NCBI GenBank assembly: GCA_036554605.1
Contig: DATBMY010000534.1
Coordinates: forward strand, 1 to 12,697
Direction of reading: 5' to 3'
Source of the DNA: DATBMY01 sp036554605
GTDB taxonomy: Bacteria > Acidobacteriota > Blastocatellia > UBA7656
Length of the DNA stretch: 12,697 bases
The position numbers were made by a program, and so were the translations under genes. Each line of letters begins with the position of its first letter. Position 1 is the first letter of the stretch. The notes below the pieces were generated by a model. It saw only the letters and a list, made by a program, of their open reading frames with translations. It was not told where the DNA came from and made no database searches. Positions 1 through 6,368 of the stretch are shown piece after piece.

Positions 1-22
1 ACAAGCGCAACGGCCGCGTGTA

Positions 23-406
23 TTATTTGTCTATACCTTTTACGCGCTTTTGCTCCCGAGTTGGTATACCGGGAATAGTGAGAATCTCCGTATGATGCTC
101 AGGCGCGCGGCATGGACTCTCATCAAATGGAGCAAAGCGGCGCCGGTAGCGGCGCTTTAAAATATTTTTTAGCCGTTGGGTGGTAGATTTCATCTGCACG
201 CGCTTGATAAACCAGGTGCCGGTAGATACCATAGCTGTAGAGTTAATAGTCGCTGGTCGCCACCCGTGCTGGAATTGAAAGCTGGAGCGCGCAAATACGG
301 GCAGACGCCCAAAGTAAATTATACTGGCGGCCAAACCTTTCAGTCTCCGGCGCATCAAACGGGCGGCAAATAGTAACTGGCCAGACATAGCATCTACGAG
401 AGCCAT
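23..406 (-). CDS. Doubtful small basic hypothetical protein
   Basis: An open frame of 127 codons starting at ATG (complement of 404-406), with a GAGGGA stretch eight bases upstream that could serve as a ribosome binding site. The product is very basic, with Arg/Lys clusters near residues 17-23 and 81-91, and has no signal peptide, clear membrane helix or motif that I recognise. Its third codon positions are only about half G or C, unlike the strongly GC-biased third positions of the other genes here, which argues against it being a resident gene. A terminator-like hairpin read on the plus strand also lies inside it. It would be transcribed divergently from cdaA. It may be a spurious frame, a decayed gene or a small acquired gene. 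No function is proposed. Confidence 0.28.
   Translation of the reverse strand: MALVDAMSGQLLFAARLMRRRLKGLAASIIYFGRLPVFARSSFQFQHGWRPATINSTAMVSTGTWFIKRVQMKSTTQRLKNILKRRYRRRFAPFDESPCRAPEHHTEILTIPGIPTREQKRVKGIDK
134..170 (+). terminator. Possible intrinsic terminator hairpin
   Basis: On the plus strand AAAGCG (134-139) pairs with CGCTTT (153-158). After one G/G mismatch the stem continues with CGC/GCG around a five-base loop. An A-rich step and six T residues (165-170) follow. It could end a gene entering from the left: frame 2 is open from position 2 to a TAA at 158-160, right at the foot of the hairpin. The six-base gap between stem and T-run is longer than usual, so this is tentative. Confidence 0.33.
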
Positions 407-490
407 GGTAGAGATTCCCTCGATGTGCCGAGTGGGAGGAATCTATTAGGAAGTGGTTCGCCAAAACGGCATACCCATTCAGACCTTGTG

Positions 491-1369
491 ATGAATAGTT
501 CCGACGGGCTATTGAGGTTTCTAGATCAGCTCAGGTTAACCGACCTGATTGACTTCGTCATGGTTTGGGCGATCATCTACGGATTGCTCAAGCTTGTGCG
601 CGGGACGCGGGCCGTGACCATGGCAGCGGGGTTGCTCGGCGTCGGCCTCCTTTACCAGATGTCGGTCATACTGCGGCTGGATACGCTCCAGTTCGTCATG
701 CGCAACACGCTGCTCTATTTCGGCTTCGCGATACTTGTCATATTCGCTCCCGAAATGCGCTCGGCGCTGATGCGAGTCGGGTCGAATCTAAGGCCGCTCA
801 GGTTTGGCCGCCAGAAAAAAGAGCACGAGAGCTTTGACGAGATAGTGCTTGCCGCGACAACCCTATCGTCTCGCAAGATAGGCGCGCTGATCGTGCTTGA
901 ACGCAACGTCGGCCTCCAAAATTATATTGAAACCGGCGTGATCCTTGACGCGGCGCTCTCATACGATCTATTGCTGACTATATTCGATCCTCATACGCCG
1001 CTGCACGACGGGGCGGCGATAGTTCGCCATTACCGGATCGCCGCGGCGGGCTGTTTTCTTCCCCTGACGCTAAACCCTAGGCTTTCAAAAGAACTTGGCA
1101 CCCGTCACCGCGCGGCCATCGGCATTACCGAAGACACGGACGCGGTGGCGGTCGTCGTCAGCGAAGAGACTGGAATAATATCGTTCGTCGAAAGAGGCGA
1201 GATCGCCCGCTACCTCAACGCCGCGGAGCTGCGCGAGCGATTGAGGACCGCGCTCGAAGCCCAGGGCCGGCTAGGCCAGAAGGCCCGGCCAAAACGGCAA
1301 GCGCGGTCAAAAGGCAAGGCGTCGCCTGAGACGAGCAGGGAGCAAGTTAGCGAAACTTATATCAAATGA
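491..1369 (+). CDS. cdaA: Diadenylate cyclase CdaA
   Basis: Makes cyclic di-AMP from two ATP at the inner membrane. Three hydrophobic helices (about residues 20-36, 41-60 and 70-88) precede a DAC catalytic domain (about 110-255). Both hallmark motifs are intact: DGA at 173-175 within TPLHDGAAIV, and RHR at 205-207 within GTRHRAAIG. The 292-residue length is near the usual 270-290. A basic, polar tail (about 262-292) follows the domain and looks disordered. ATG at 491 is chosen because it sits just before the first membrane helix. In-frame GTG codons at 425 and 488 are alternatives, and none has a convincing ribosome binding site. The stop is six bases before cdaR, implying one transcript and translational coupling. 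The order cdaA-cdaR-glmM is the classical one, in which CdaR and GlmM modulate the cyclase in Firmicutes. Confidence 0.95.
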   Translation: MNSSDGLLRFLDQLRLTDLIDFVMVWAIIYGLLKLVRGTRAVTMAAGLLGVGLLYQMSVILRLDTLQFVMRNTLLYFGFAILVIFAPEMRSALMRVGSNLRPLRFGRQKKEHESFDEIVLAATTLSSRKIGALIVLERNVGLQNYIETGVILDAALSYDLLLTIFDPHTPLHDGAAIVRHYRIAAAGCFLPLTLNPRLSKELGTRHRAAIGITEDTDAVAVVVSEETGIISFVERGEIARYLNAAELRERLRTALEAQGRLGQKARPKRQARSKGKASPETSREQVSETYIK

Positions 1370-1375
1370 GCCCCG

Positions 1376-2347
1376 ATGGATAAGCTCCTCCATTATCTAA
1401 ATGTATTCAAGGTGTACGCCCGCGATTATATTCTTGAGAATACCGGGCTGAAGGTCCTCGCTTTGCTCATAACGGCCGTCTTGTGGCTGTCGGTGGCCTC
1501 GCGGCCTGTTTCGCAGATCGCCTTCCCCGAGATCAATATAGAGTTCATCAATCTCTCCCTATCGCCGACTCTCACCATCTCGGATTCCAACGCACTGATC
1601 GCGCGGGTTTTTATAGAGGGACCGCGCGATGTTGTCGATTCGCTCAGGCCCAGCGAGGTCCACGTCATAGCCGATATGGCCGGGGCCCAGCCCGGCGTGC
1701 GAGTTGTCCCGCTAAGAGTCGACACAAACCTCCTTCCGGCAAACGTTCGAGTCAGGGAAATAGAGCCTATTAACGTGAGAGTTACCGTCGAGCCTGTAAT
1801 AGTAAAGGAGGTGCCCGTCAAGGCAAGAACCGAAGGGGTGCCGCCCCCCGGCTATACCGTGCTCGATAGCAATATCTCACCCCAGACGGTTCGTATAGCC
1901 GGGGCGGAGAGCGAGGTTAATAAGACTGATGAAGTTCTCACCGAAACGGTCAGCCTGGCGGGCAGGACCGAGCCTTTCAGCATGCAGGTCGCCATTGACT
2001 TGAATACCGGGAAGCTCGCGATAGCCGACGAAGGGGACCGCAAAGTGATGGTCACGGTAGTGATCGGCGAGGTGCGAAAGGAGCGACAGTTCTCGCAGAT
2101 TCCCGTCATTGTTACAGGACCGGCGCCTCCGGGCGCTCGCGCTTACCCGGAAAACGTGACGGTCACACTTTACGGTCCAAGCTCGATAATCGACTCTTTA
2201 AAGCCGGAAAACCTGGTCGTGTCTGTTCAGTACCAGCCCGGCGCGGGCGCGACCCATAAATATGTTCCGAATGTTCTATTACCTGCCGTCCAGAGCGATT
2301 CCGTACAGGTCGCCTCGATAGATCCACGCGAAGTTCGAGTGAGGTGA
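1376..2347 (+). CDS. cdaR: CdaA regulatory protein CdaR (YbbR domains)
   Basis: A membrane-anchored regulator expected to bind CdaA and tune c-di-AMP production. A short cytoplasmic N-terminus is followed by one membrane helix at about residues 25-41 (GLKVLALLITAVLWLSV), the typical YbbR leader. The remaining exported part reads as three YbbR-like beta repeats of about 85-90 residues (roughly 47-138, 141-232 and 236-322), each ending in an alternating Val/Arg or Val/Thr strand such as INVRVTVEP. The 323-residue length suits a three-repeat CdaR; Bacillus proteins usually have four repeats. The start lies six bases after the cdaA stop with no strong ribosome binding site, so coupling is likely. 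Ten of its 23 isoleucines use ATA, a bias seen in neighbouring genes too. The family assignment is confident; the regulatory role comes from Firmicute homologues and is inferred here. Confidence 0.88.
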   Translation: MDKLLHYLNVFKVYARDYILENTGLKVLALLITAVLWLSVASRPVSQIAFPEINIEFINLSLSPTLTISDSNALIARVFIEGPRDVVDSLRPSEVHVIADMAGAQPGVRVVPLRVDTNLLPANVRVREIEPINVRVTVEPVIVKEVPVKARTEGVPPPGYTVLDSNISPQTVRIAGAESEVNKTDEVLTETVSLAGRTEPFSMQVAIDLNTGKLAIADEGDRKVMVTVVIGEVRKERQFSQIPVIVTGPAPPGARAYPENVTVTLYGPSSIIDSLKPENLVVSVQYQPGAGATHKYVPNVLLPAVQSDSVQVASIDPREVRVR

Positions 2348-2431
2348 AACGGCCCGCGCGCTCATACGGTTGTCGGGTATCGCTTATATCCCGGCCCATC
2401 CCTGTTATAGAATCTCGTTGGAGGATCATAC

Positions 2432-3808
2432 ATGGCTGAAGCAGGCCGTAAGAAGTTATTCGGGACCGATGGTATCAGAGGGATCGCGGGAGAGTTCCCG
2501 CTCGATAGCGCCACGGTTGAATCAATAGGCCGGGCGCTCGCGTCTCACCTGAGGCGAGATAGTGGAGGCGCGCCCCGCCTTGTTATAGGGAGGGACACGC
2601 GCCAGTCCGGGCCCTGTATAGAGCAAGCCCTCGCGCGCGGGGCCGCAAGCGCGGGAGCGCAAGTCGAGTCGGCGGGCGTGATAACGACGCCCGGAGTCGC
2701 CTTTATTAGCCGCGCGCTCGAATATGACGCCGGGGTAGTGATTTCGGCCTCGCACAATCCTTTCCAAGATAACGGCATAAAAGTCTTTTCACCTTCGGGC
2801 AGCAAGCTCGGCGATGAGACGGAGCGCGGGATCGAAGCTGAGGTTCTTTCGCCCGACCCACGGCCGGCGAGCCGGACCGAGAGCCCCGCCCCGCTTGAAT
2901 TCCCGAACCGCGAGAGCGAGTTCCGAGAGCGATATATTTCATACCTCGTAGATGATATAGGGCGCGGGCTGGACCTTTCTGGAATACGGCTCGCGGTCGA
3001 TTGCGCCAATGGCGCGGCATCCAGCATTGCGCCGGGAGTCTTTGGCAGGCTTGGCGCCACGCTCGACGTTTTATTCGCTTCGCCCGACGGGACCAATATC
3101 AACGAAGGCTGCGGCTCGCTGCACCTGGCATTACTCCAGCAATATGTGGTCGCCAATAGTATGGATCTTGGGATCGCTTTCGATGGAGACGCCGACCGCG
3201 CCCTGTTCGTAGACGCCAGCGGAAATATAGTTGATGGCGACGCGACTTTGCTCTTTCTTGCCGATCACCTGAAATCGCGCGGGCTGCTCGCCGGGGATAT
3301 AGTCGTGGCCACCGTGATGAGCAACGTAGGGCTTGAGATTGCCCTGCGCGAGCGCGGCTTAGAACTCGTGCGCGCGAACGTTGGCGACCGCTACGTGCTG
3401 GAACAGTTGCTCGAAAAGGGAGCGAAGCTTGGCGGAGAGCAATCGGGCCATATAATCTTTCCCGATATATCGCTCGCGGGCGATGGGATAATAACCGCCT
3501 TGGAACTGCTCAGGTCCGTGCGTGAAACAGGTTTGAGCTTTTCAGAGCTTTCGGGCCGCATGCGGAAGTACCCGCAGGTGTTATTGAATGTTCGCGTGCG
3601 CAGCAAGCCGGAGCTTGAGAGCTTGCCCGAAGTCAAGGCTGAGATGGAACGGGTCGCCGGAGAGTTGCAAGGACGAGGCCGTCTGCTCGTTCGTTATTCC
3701 GGCACAGAGAATCTTGCCCGTGTTATGATCGAAGGCGAAGAACAGGCTGAAATTGAAGAACAGGCGAACCGCATAGCCGCGGTCATCGAGCGGGCGATAG
3801 GAAATTGA
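2432..3808 (+). CDS. glmM: Phosphoglucosamine mutase GlmM
   Basis: Converts glucosamine-6-phosphate to glucosamine-1-phosphate, the cytoplasmic step feeding UDP-GlcNAc, peptidoglycan and lipopolysaccharide. The 458-residue protein has all four domains of the alpha-D-phosphohexomutase family. FGTDGIRG is at residues 10-17. The catalytic phosphoserine is S107 in ISASHNP (104-110). The metal loop DGDADR is at 251-256, the sugar-specificity loop GEQSGH at 335-340, and the phosphate-binding loop RYSGTEN at 421-427. Asparagine replaces the more usual proline at the end of that last motif. The SGTE core is intact, so activity is expected. ATG at 2432 has a good GGAGG seven bases upstream. An 84-base gap separates it from cdaR; I found no convincing terminator or promoter there. 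In Firmicutes GlmM binds and inhibits CdaA, which gives the linkage a regulatory rationale. Confidence 0.96.
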   Translation: MAEAGRKKLFGTDGIRGIAGEFPLDSATVESIGRALASHLRRDSGGAPRLVIGRDTRQSGPCIEQALARGAASAGAQVESAGVITTPGVAFISRALEYDAGVVISASHNPFQDNGIKVFSPSGSKLGDETERGIEAEVLSPDPRPASRTESPAPLEFPNRESEFRERYISYLVDDIGRGLDLSGIRLAVDCANGAASSIAPGVFGRLGATLDVLFASPDGTNINEGCGSLHLALLQQYVVANSMDLGIAFDGDADRALFVDASGNIVDGDATLLFLADHLKSRGLLAGDIVVATVMSNVGLEIALRERGLELVRANVGDRYVLEQLLEKGAKLGGEQSGHIIFPDISLAGDGIITALELLRSVRETGLSFSELSGRMRKYPQVLLNVRVRSKPELESLPEVKAEMERVAGELQGRGRLLVRYSGTENLARVMIEGEEQAEIEEQANRIAAVIERAIGN

Positions 3809-3825
3809 GCTTCAACAGCCGATTC

Positions 3826-3859
3826 TTGACCGTATGATCGATGGTGAACTACCATCGAT
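3826..3859 (+). promoter_or_regulatory. Candidate promoter with palindromic operator
   Basis: A perfect inverted repeat, ATCGATGGT (3837-3845) and ACCATCGAT (3851-3859) around GAACT, lies 37 bases before the next start codon. It overlaps a possible sigma-70 promoter: TTGACC at 3826-3831, an 18-base spacer, and TACCAT at 3850-3855. There is no T-run after it, so it does not look like the glmM terminator. A dimeric repressor site or an mRNA leader hairpin are both possible. The palindrome is plain; its role is inferred. Confidence 0.4.
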
Positions 3860-3896
3860 GATGGACTCTCCCATCGGCCATCCTGGAGGTTTTCAA

Positions 3897-4616
3897 ATGA
3901 AGAGAAGTTTCTGCGCGATATTGCTATCTTTAATACTCGCATGGAGCGCGATGCCAGCCTATTCACAGGCCGCGCGCCAGGCGACGATTGAGCCGGAAAC
4001 GAAAATTCGACTTATACTCCAATCCCGGCTCAGCTCAAAGCTTAACGAGCCGGGCGATCCGGTTGTCGCCGTGCTTGACGAACCCGTCTATGTCGATTCT
4101 CAGCTGGTATTGGCGCGGGGCACTGAGTTTCACGGGCGGGTGACGGAAGTAAAGGCGGCCGGCCGCGGCATGAAAGGCGGCGCTATTGCGATCTTATTCG
4201 AGCGCGTTGTCATGCCGTGGGGCGACGAGCCCGTCTCGCTCGTGCTGGCCGCGATAGATGACTGGGACAAGAACGAGAAGATGAAGGCCGACGAAGAGGG
4301 CAAGGTCAAGGGCGGTAAGAACGGAGGCAAGGCCGTCGATAATGTTTATAAAGGCGGCGGCATTGGCGGCGCGGGCGCGGGCGTTATAGTCCTGACGAGC
4401 AGGGGGGCGGGCCCGGCAGTTCCCATTGCCGGAGCAGCAATCGGCGTCAGCATGCTCGCGGGCCTGTTGCTGACAAAGGGCGGCGAGATACAGGTCTTGC
4501 CGGGCGCGGTCTTGAGAATGAAATTCGCAAAACCGATCACGCTGCCGGTCATACAGTCTCCCGGCGCGGTGCCCAGCCCGATACAGCAGGATGGCGACGA
4601 GAAAAAAGGGAACTGA
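3897..4616 (+). CDS. Secreted TrbI/VirB10-like hypothetical protein
   Basis: A 239-residue exported protein with no assigned function. It opens with a Sec signal peptide (basic start, hydrophobic core about residues 6-18, likely cleavage after AYSQA at 21-25). A beta-rich stretch at 33-120 follows, with the pattern "Leu-Ser-Ser-Lys ... Gly-Asp ... Val-Leu-Asp-Glu-Pro-Val ... Ala-Arg-Gly-Thr ... Gly-Arg-Val-Thr-Glu-Val". This recalls the TrbI/VirB10 beta-barrel fold found in many acidobacterial secreted proteins. A charged, Lys/Gly-rich linker (124-150) leads to a hydrophobic Gly/Ala-rich segment (about 153-192) that could insert into or lie on a membrane. The end (about 197-217) resumes the TrbI-like pattern. 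ATG at 3897 is preferred over the upstream in-frame ATG at 3834 because it has GGAGG eight bases upstream and begins exactly at the signal peptide. No other conjugation genes are present, so a transfer role is unlikely. It probably shares a transcript with the next gene, 37 bases on. Confidence 0.72.
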   Translation: MKRSFCAILLSLILAWSAMPAYSQAARQATIEPETKIRLILQSRLSSKLNEPGDPVVAVLDEPVYVDSQLVLARGTEFHGRVTEVKAAGRGMKGGAIAILFERVVMPWGDEPVSLVLAAIDDWDKNEKMKADEEGKVKGGKNGGKAVDNVYKGGGIGGAGAGVIVLTSRGAGPAVPIAGAAIGVSMLAGLLLTKGGEIQVLPGAVLRMKFAKPITLPVIQSPGAVPSPIQQDGDEKKGN

Positions 4617-4653
4617 AATGGCGTGAGCAATAGAAAAAGAATGGGAGGCGGCG

Positions 4654-5421
4654 ATGTGGCACAGGACTAAACGGCTGATTAATTCATACCTCGACGAGCT
4701 GATAAACCGTGTGAGCAGCCCCGACAAAGAGGCGCGCGATATAACTCGCGCGGAGCTTGCCCGGCTTAATGAGCTTGAGGTCCAGACCATCGCCGCTTCC
4801 AAGATGCTTGAAAAAGAGCTTGCCGAAGTCGAGCTGAAGATGGTCGGCGTCCTGGAGAGGGAAAGAATATTTCGAGAACGAGGCGATATGGCCGGGGCGA
4901 CAAGCGCGGCGGGCGAGCTGGCGAGGCTCGCTTCGCACCGTGATTTCCTCAATCACGAAATCGCTGAAGCCCGCGCATCCGCGACTCGCGCCTCGGCGCT
5001 CAGAGAGCAGCGCCGGCGCCAGGGCAAAGAGCTTGCTAATGATACCTACCTGACCGATATGCGCGAAAACCTCGCGCGGGTTCAATCACCTTTCGACGCT
5101 ACGGACCCTTCGGCCACGATTGATGAGATGCGAGCGCGCATAGCAAGCTCTACGGGGCCGAGCGCCGCATCACGGGCGGCGGAGGTCGATAGGGAGTTGG
5201 AAGCCCTTGAGAGCCGGTCGCGAGTCGACGAGATGCTTCTCAGGTACAAAAAGATTGTTACTGACGATGAGAGCAGCCCCACGTCGGCAATCGTGAGCCC
5301 GCCGGTCCGGCCAGACCCACCTGAGAGCGCTTCGACTGACCCCGCGCAAAGCCCGGAGGGCGAACCCGAACAGAAGAAGACGCTCGGAAGAAACCACGGC
5401 CCCGTTCGACCGTTAGATTAA
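4654..5421 (+). CDS. PspA/IM30-like coiled-coil protein
   Basis: A 255-residue soluble protein, almost entirely charged helix over residues 1-200, then a Pro/Ser/Glu-rich tail (about 203-255) that looks disordered. The N-terminus has an amphipathic helix followed by SSPDKEARDI (21-30), in the same place as the "DPEKMIR" turn of PspA/IM30 proteins. Residues 152-200 resemble the later PspA helices that carry alternating Ala and Glu before an "ELEAL" segment. Members of that family coat and protect the inner membrane. This relative is divergent, and the match is by pattern only, so a plain coiled-coil protein is the fallback. The start has GGGAGG eight bases upstream. It lies 37 bases after the TrbI-like gene in the same direction, and its stop faces the minus-strand gene across a repeat-filled gap. 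Confidence 0.5.
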   Translation: MWHRTKRLINSYLDELINRVSSPDKEARDITRAELARLNELEVQTIAASKMLEKELAEVELKMVGVLERERIFRERGDMAGATSAAGELARLASHRDFLNHEIAEARASATRASALREQRRRQGKELANDTYLTDMRENLARVQSPFDATDPSATIDEMRARIASSTGPSAASRAAEVDRELEALESRSRVDEMLLRYKKIVTDDESSPTSAIVSPPVRPDPPESASTDPAQSPEGEPEQKKTLGRNHGPVRPLD

Positions 5422-5431
5422 GAAAGTAAGG

Positions 5432-5503
5432 AGTCCGAAGTCCGAAGTTGAAACTGGTACCAATTCCCGGCTTCGGATTTCGGACTATTGACTTTGGACT
5501 ATT
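5432..5503. repeat. AGTCCGAA-type intergenic repeat and hairpin
   Basis: The gap between two convergent genes is filled by a degenerate repeat. AGTCCGAAGTCCGAAG (5432-5447) is the reverse complement of CTTCGGATTTCGGACT (5471-5486) at 15 of 16 positions, with a 23-base loop containing the palindrome GGTACC (5457-5462). A further unit, TTTGGACTATT, repeats TTCGGACTATT and reaches the stop codon of the minus-strand gene. Such AGTCCGAA/AGTCCAAA heptamer-like repeats are, from memory, common between genes in acidobacterial and some other genomes. Position and symmetry would let it terminate transcription from both sides. Confidence 0.8.
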
Positions 5504-6053
5504 AAGGTTTATTCTCCGTAGTAGTATGGCCGCCGTCGTGTTTGTGGTCGGCCAGGAAGGGCACCTTAGCCGGCGCGCTCGCCCGGAGTTTGCCGTACCG
5601 CGCCTCGAGGACAAAGGTATCAGTATCGTTTTCAGGGCGCATATCGAGGGTCAGGTAATTGACCGAAGGTCCGTCCATCGCCGCCTGCATCGGAATAAGA
5701 ATGTCCTTGCCCCCGCTCGCAAGCACCAGCTTGTAGTTGTCGTTTTCGTCGAAGTTGAAACCGAGCACGTATGATCCTTTCGGAACCTGCACGCCGGCGA
5801 TGACCACTTCGAAATCGGTGTCGAGCTTGCCGATCGCCTTCCATACCCGGTTAAAGATAGCCATGCGCTGTTTGCGCTGGGCGAATCCGGGCTCGTTGAA
5901 ATGAAGCGATTTATAGCTTATGGTGAGCTTGCCCGCTCCTTCAACCGTGAGCGAGTGCGAAAAGTCCTTGGCAACCGTGCGGGGATCGTGCGCGAGCGCG
6001 AGGCTCGATAGCGCGACCAGCGCTATCATCGTCATAAGAATTCTCTTTCTCAT
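5502..6053 (-). CDS. Secreted protein weakly resembling DUF2911
   Basis: A 183-residue exported protein of unknown role. It has a clear Sec signal peptide: basic MRKR, hydrophobic core 6-20, likely cleavage after ALA at 19-21. The mature part is a beta-type domain. The segment with "Val-Trp-Lys-Ala-Ile-Gly" (about 69-74), then "Phe-Glu-Val-Val-Ile-Ala-Gly-Val-Gln-Val-Pro-Lys-Gly-Ser-Tyr" (about 81-95), recalls DUF2911 proteins, where a Trp-Arg-x-Gly stretch precedes "G-x-x-(V/L)-P-x-G-x-Y". The classical RxG tripeptide is not intact, so the match is partial. The C-terminus is His-rich (HKHDGGH, about 170-176), which might bind metal; this is speculative. The start has AAGGAG seven bases upstream. 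It is divergent from tatA and convergent with the PspA-like gene. A strong promoter and a small leader hairpin lie upstream. The signal peptide has no twin arginine, so it is not an obvious Tat substrate. Confidence 0.6.
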   Translation of the reverse strand: MRKRILMTMIALVALSSLALAHDPRTVAKDFSHSLTVEGAGKLTISYKSLHFNEPGFAQRKQRMAIFNRVWKAIGKLDTDFEVVIAGVQVPKGSYVLGFNFDENDNYKLVLASGGKDILIPMQAAMDGPSVNYLTLDMRPENDTDTFVLEARYGKLRASAPAKVPFLADHKHDGGHTTTENKP

Positions 6054-6080
6054 CTTATATCTCCTTGCCTACACAATTAT

Positions 6081-6099
6081 GGCGCTCTTCTTGAGCGCT
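6081..6099 (-). other. Leader hairpin upstream of secreted protein gene
   Basis: GCGCTC (6082-6087) and GAGCGC (6093-6098) form a six-base-pair stem with a five-base loop, extended by a G-T pair. It lies 28 bases before the start codon of the DUF2911-like gene, inside the mRNA leader predicted from the promoter at 6162-6191. It may stabilise the leader. It leaves the AAGGAG ribosome binding site free and has no T-run in the gene's direction, so it is not an attenuator of the usual kind. Confidence 0.35.
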
Positions 6100-6141
6100 T
6101 GTTGCGATTGTCGACTGCGGTCAAGATTATCCGTGTGAAAC

Positions 6142-6191
6142 TTGAGCATACAGAAGCCAGGATTATAATCCGCCGAACGCGCGCGTGACAA
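6142..6191. promoter_or_regulatory. Symmetric bidirectional sigma-70-type promoter
   Basis: The perfect palindrome GGATTATAATCC (6160-6171) contains a consensus TATAAT on both strands. Plus strand: TTGAGC (6142-6147), 16-base spacer, TATAAT (6164-6169), firing towards tatA. Minus strand: TTGTCA (complement of 6186-6191, five of six consensus bases), 18-base spacer, TATAAT (complement of 6162-6167), firing towards the DUF2911-like gene. The two reads share four base pairs of the -10 box, so polymerase can open only one at a time. The rest of the 315-base gap (6054-6368) holds one further promoter-like site and no gene that I can see. Confidence 0.6.
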
Positions 6192-6262
6192 CGCGGCCGG
6201 TCGATTCTTATCCGATATTTTGTAGCATTACACACTGGACGGCGCCATTATCAACCCGGCGG

Positions 6263-6292
6263 TTGACGCGGCTTGTTCGGCTAACCTACTAT
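6263..6292 (+). promoter_or_regulatory. Second candidate promoter for tatA-tatC
   Basis: TTGACG (6263-6268), an 18-base spacer and TACTAT (6287-6292) give a reasonable sigma-70-like site about 75 bases upstream of the tatA start. It is weaker in the -10 box than the symmetric site at 6142-6191, but closer to the gene. Confidence 0.38.
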
Positions 6293-6368
6293 TGATCAGG
6301 AAGAAGCCCGACGGGGCGATAAGCTGGTCCATCTCTTAAAACAGTAACAGCAAATTGAGGAACTGAAT

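Noticed and set aside
2..160. Open plus-strand frame from the left edge to TAA at 158-160, possibly the end of an upstream gene.
   Set aside because: Only 52 codons with no recognisable motif; other frames here are similarly open by chance. Kept only as support for the terminator-like hairpin.
2348..2431. Possible internal promoter before glmM (TTGTCG and TATAGA-like boxes).
   Set aside because: The spacing between the two boxes is about 30 bases, too long for a sigma-70 promoter.
4194..4952. Long minus-strand open frame of about 250 codons across the TrbI-like and PspA-like genes.
   Set aside because: It spans two plus-strand genes that have signal peptide or coiled-coil features and good ribosome binding sites. 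Its Ser/Ala/Arg-rich product is typical of an antisense shadow in GC-rich DNA.
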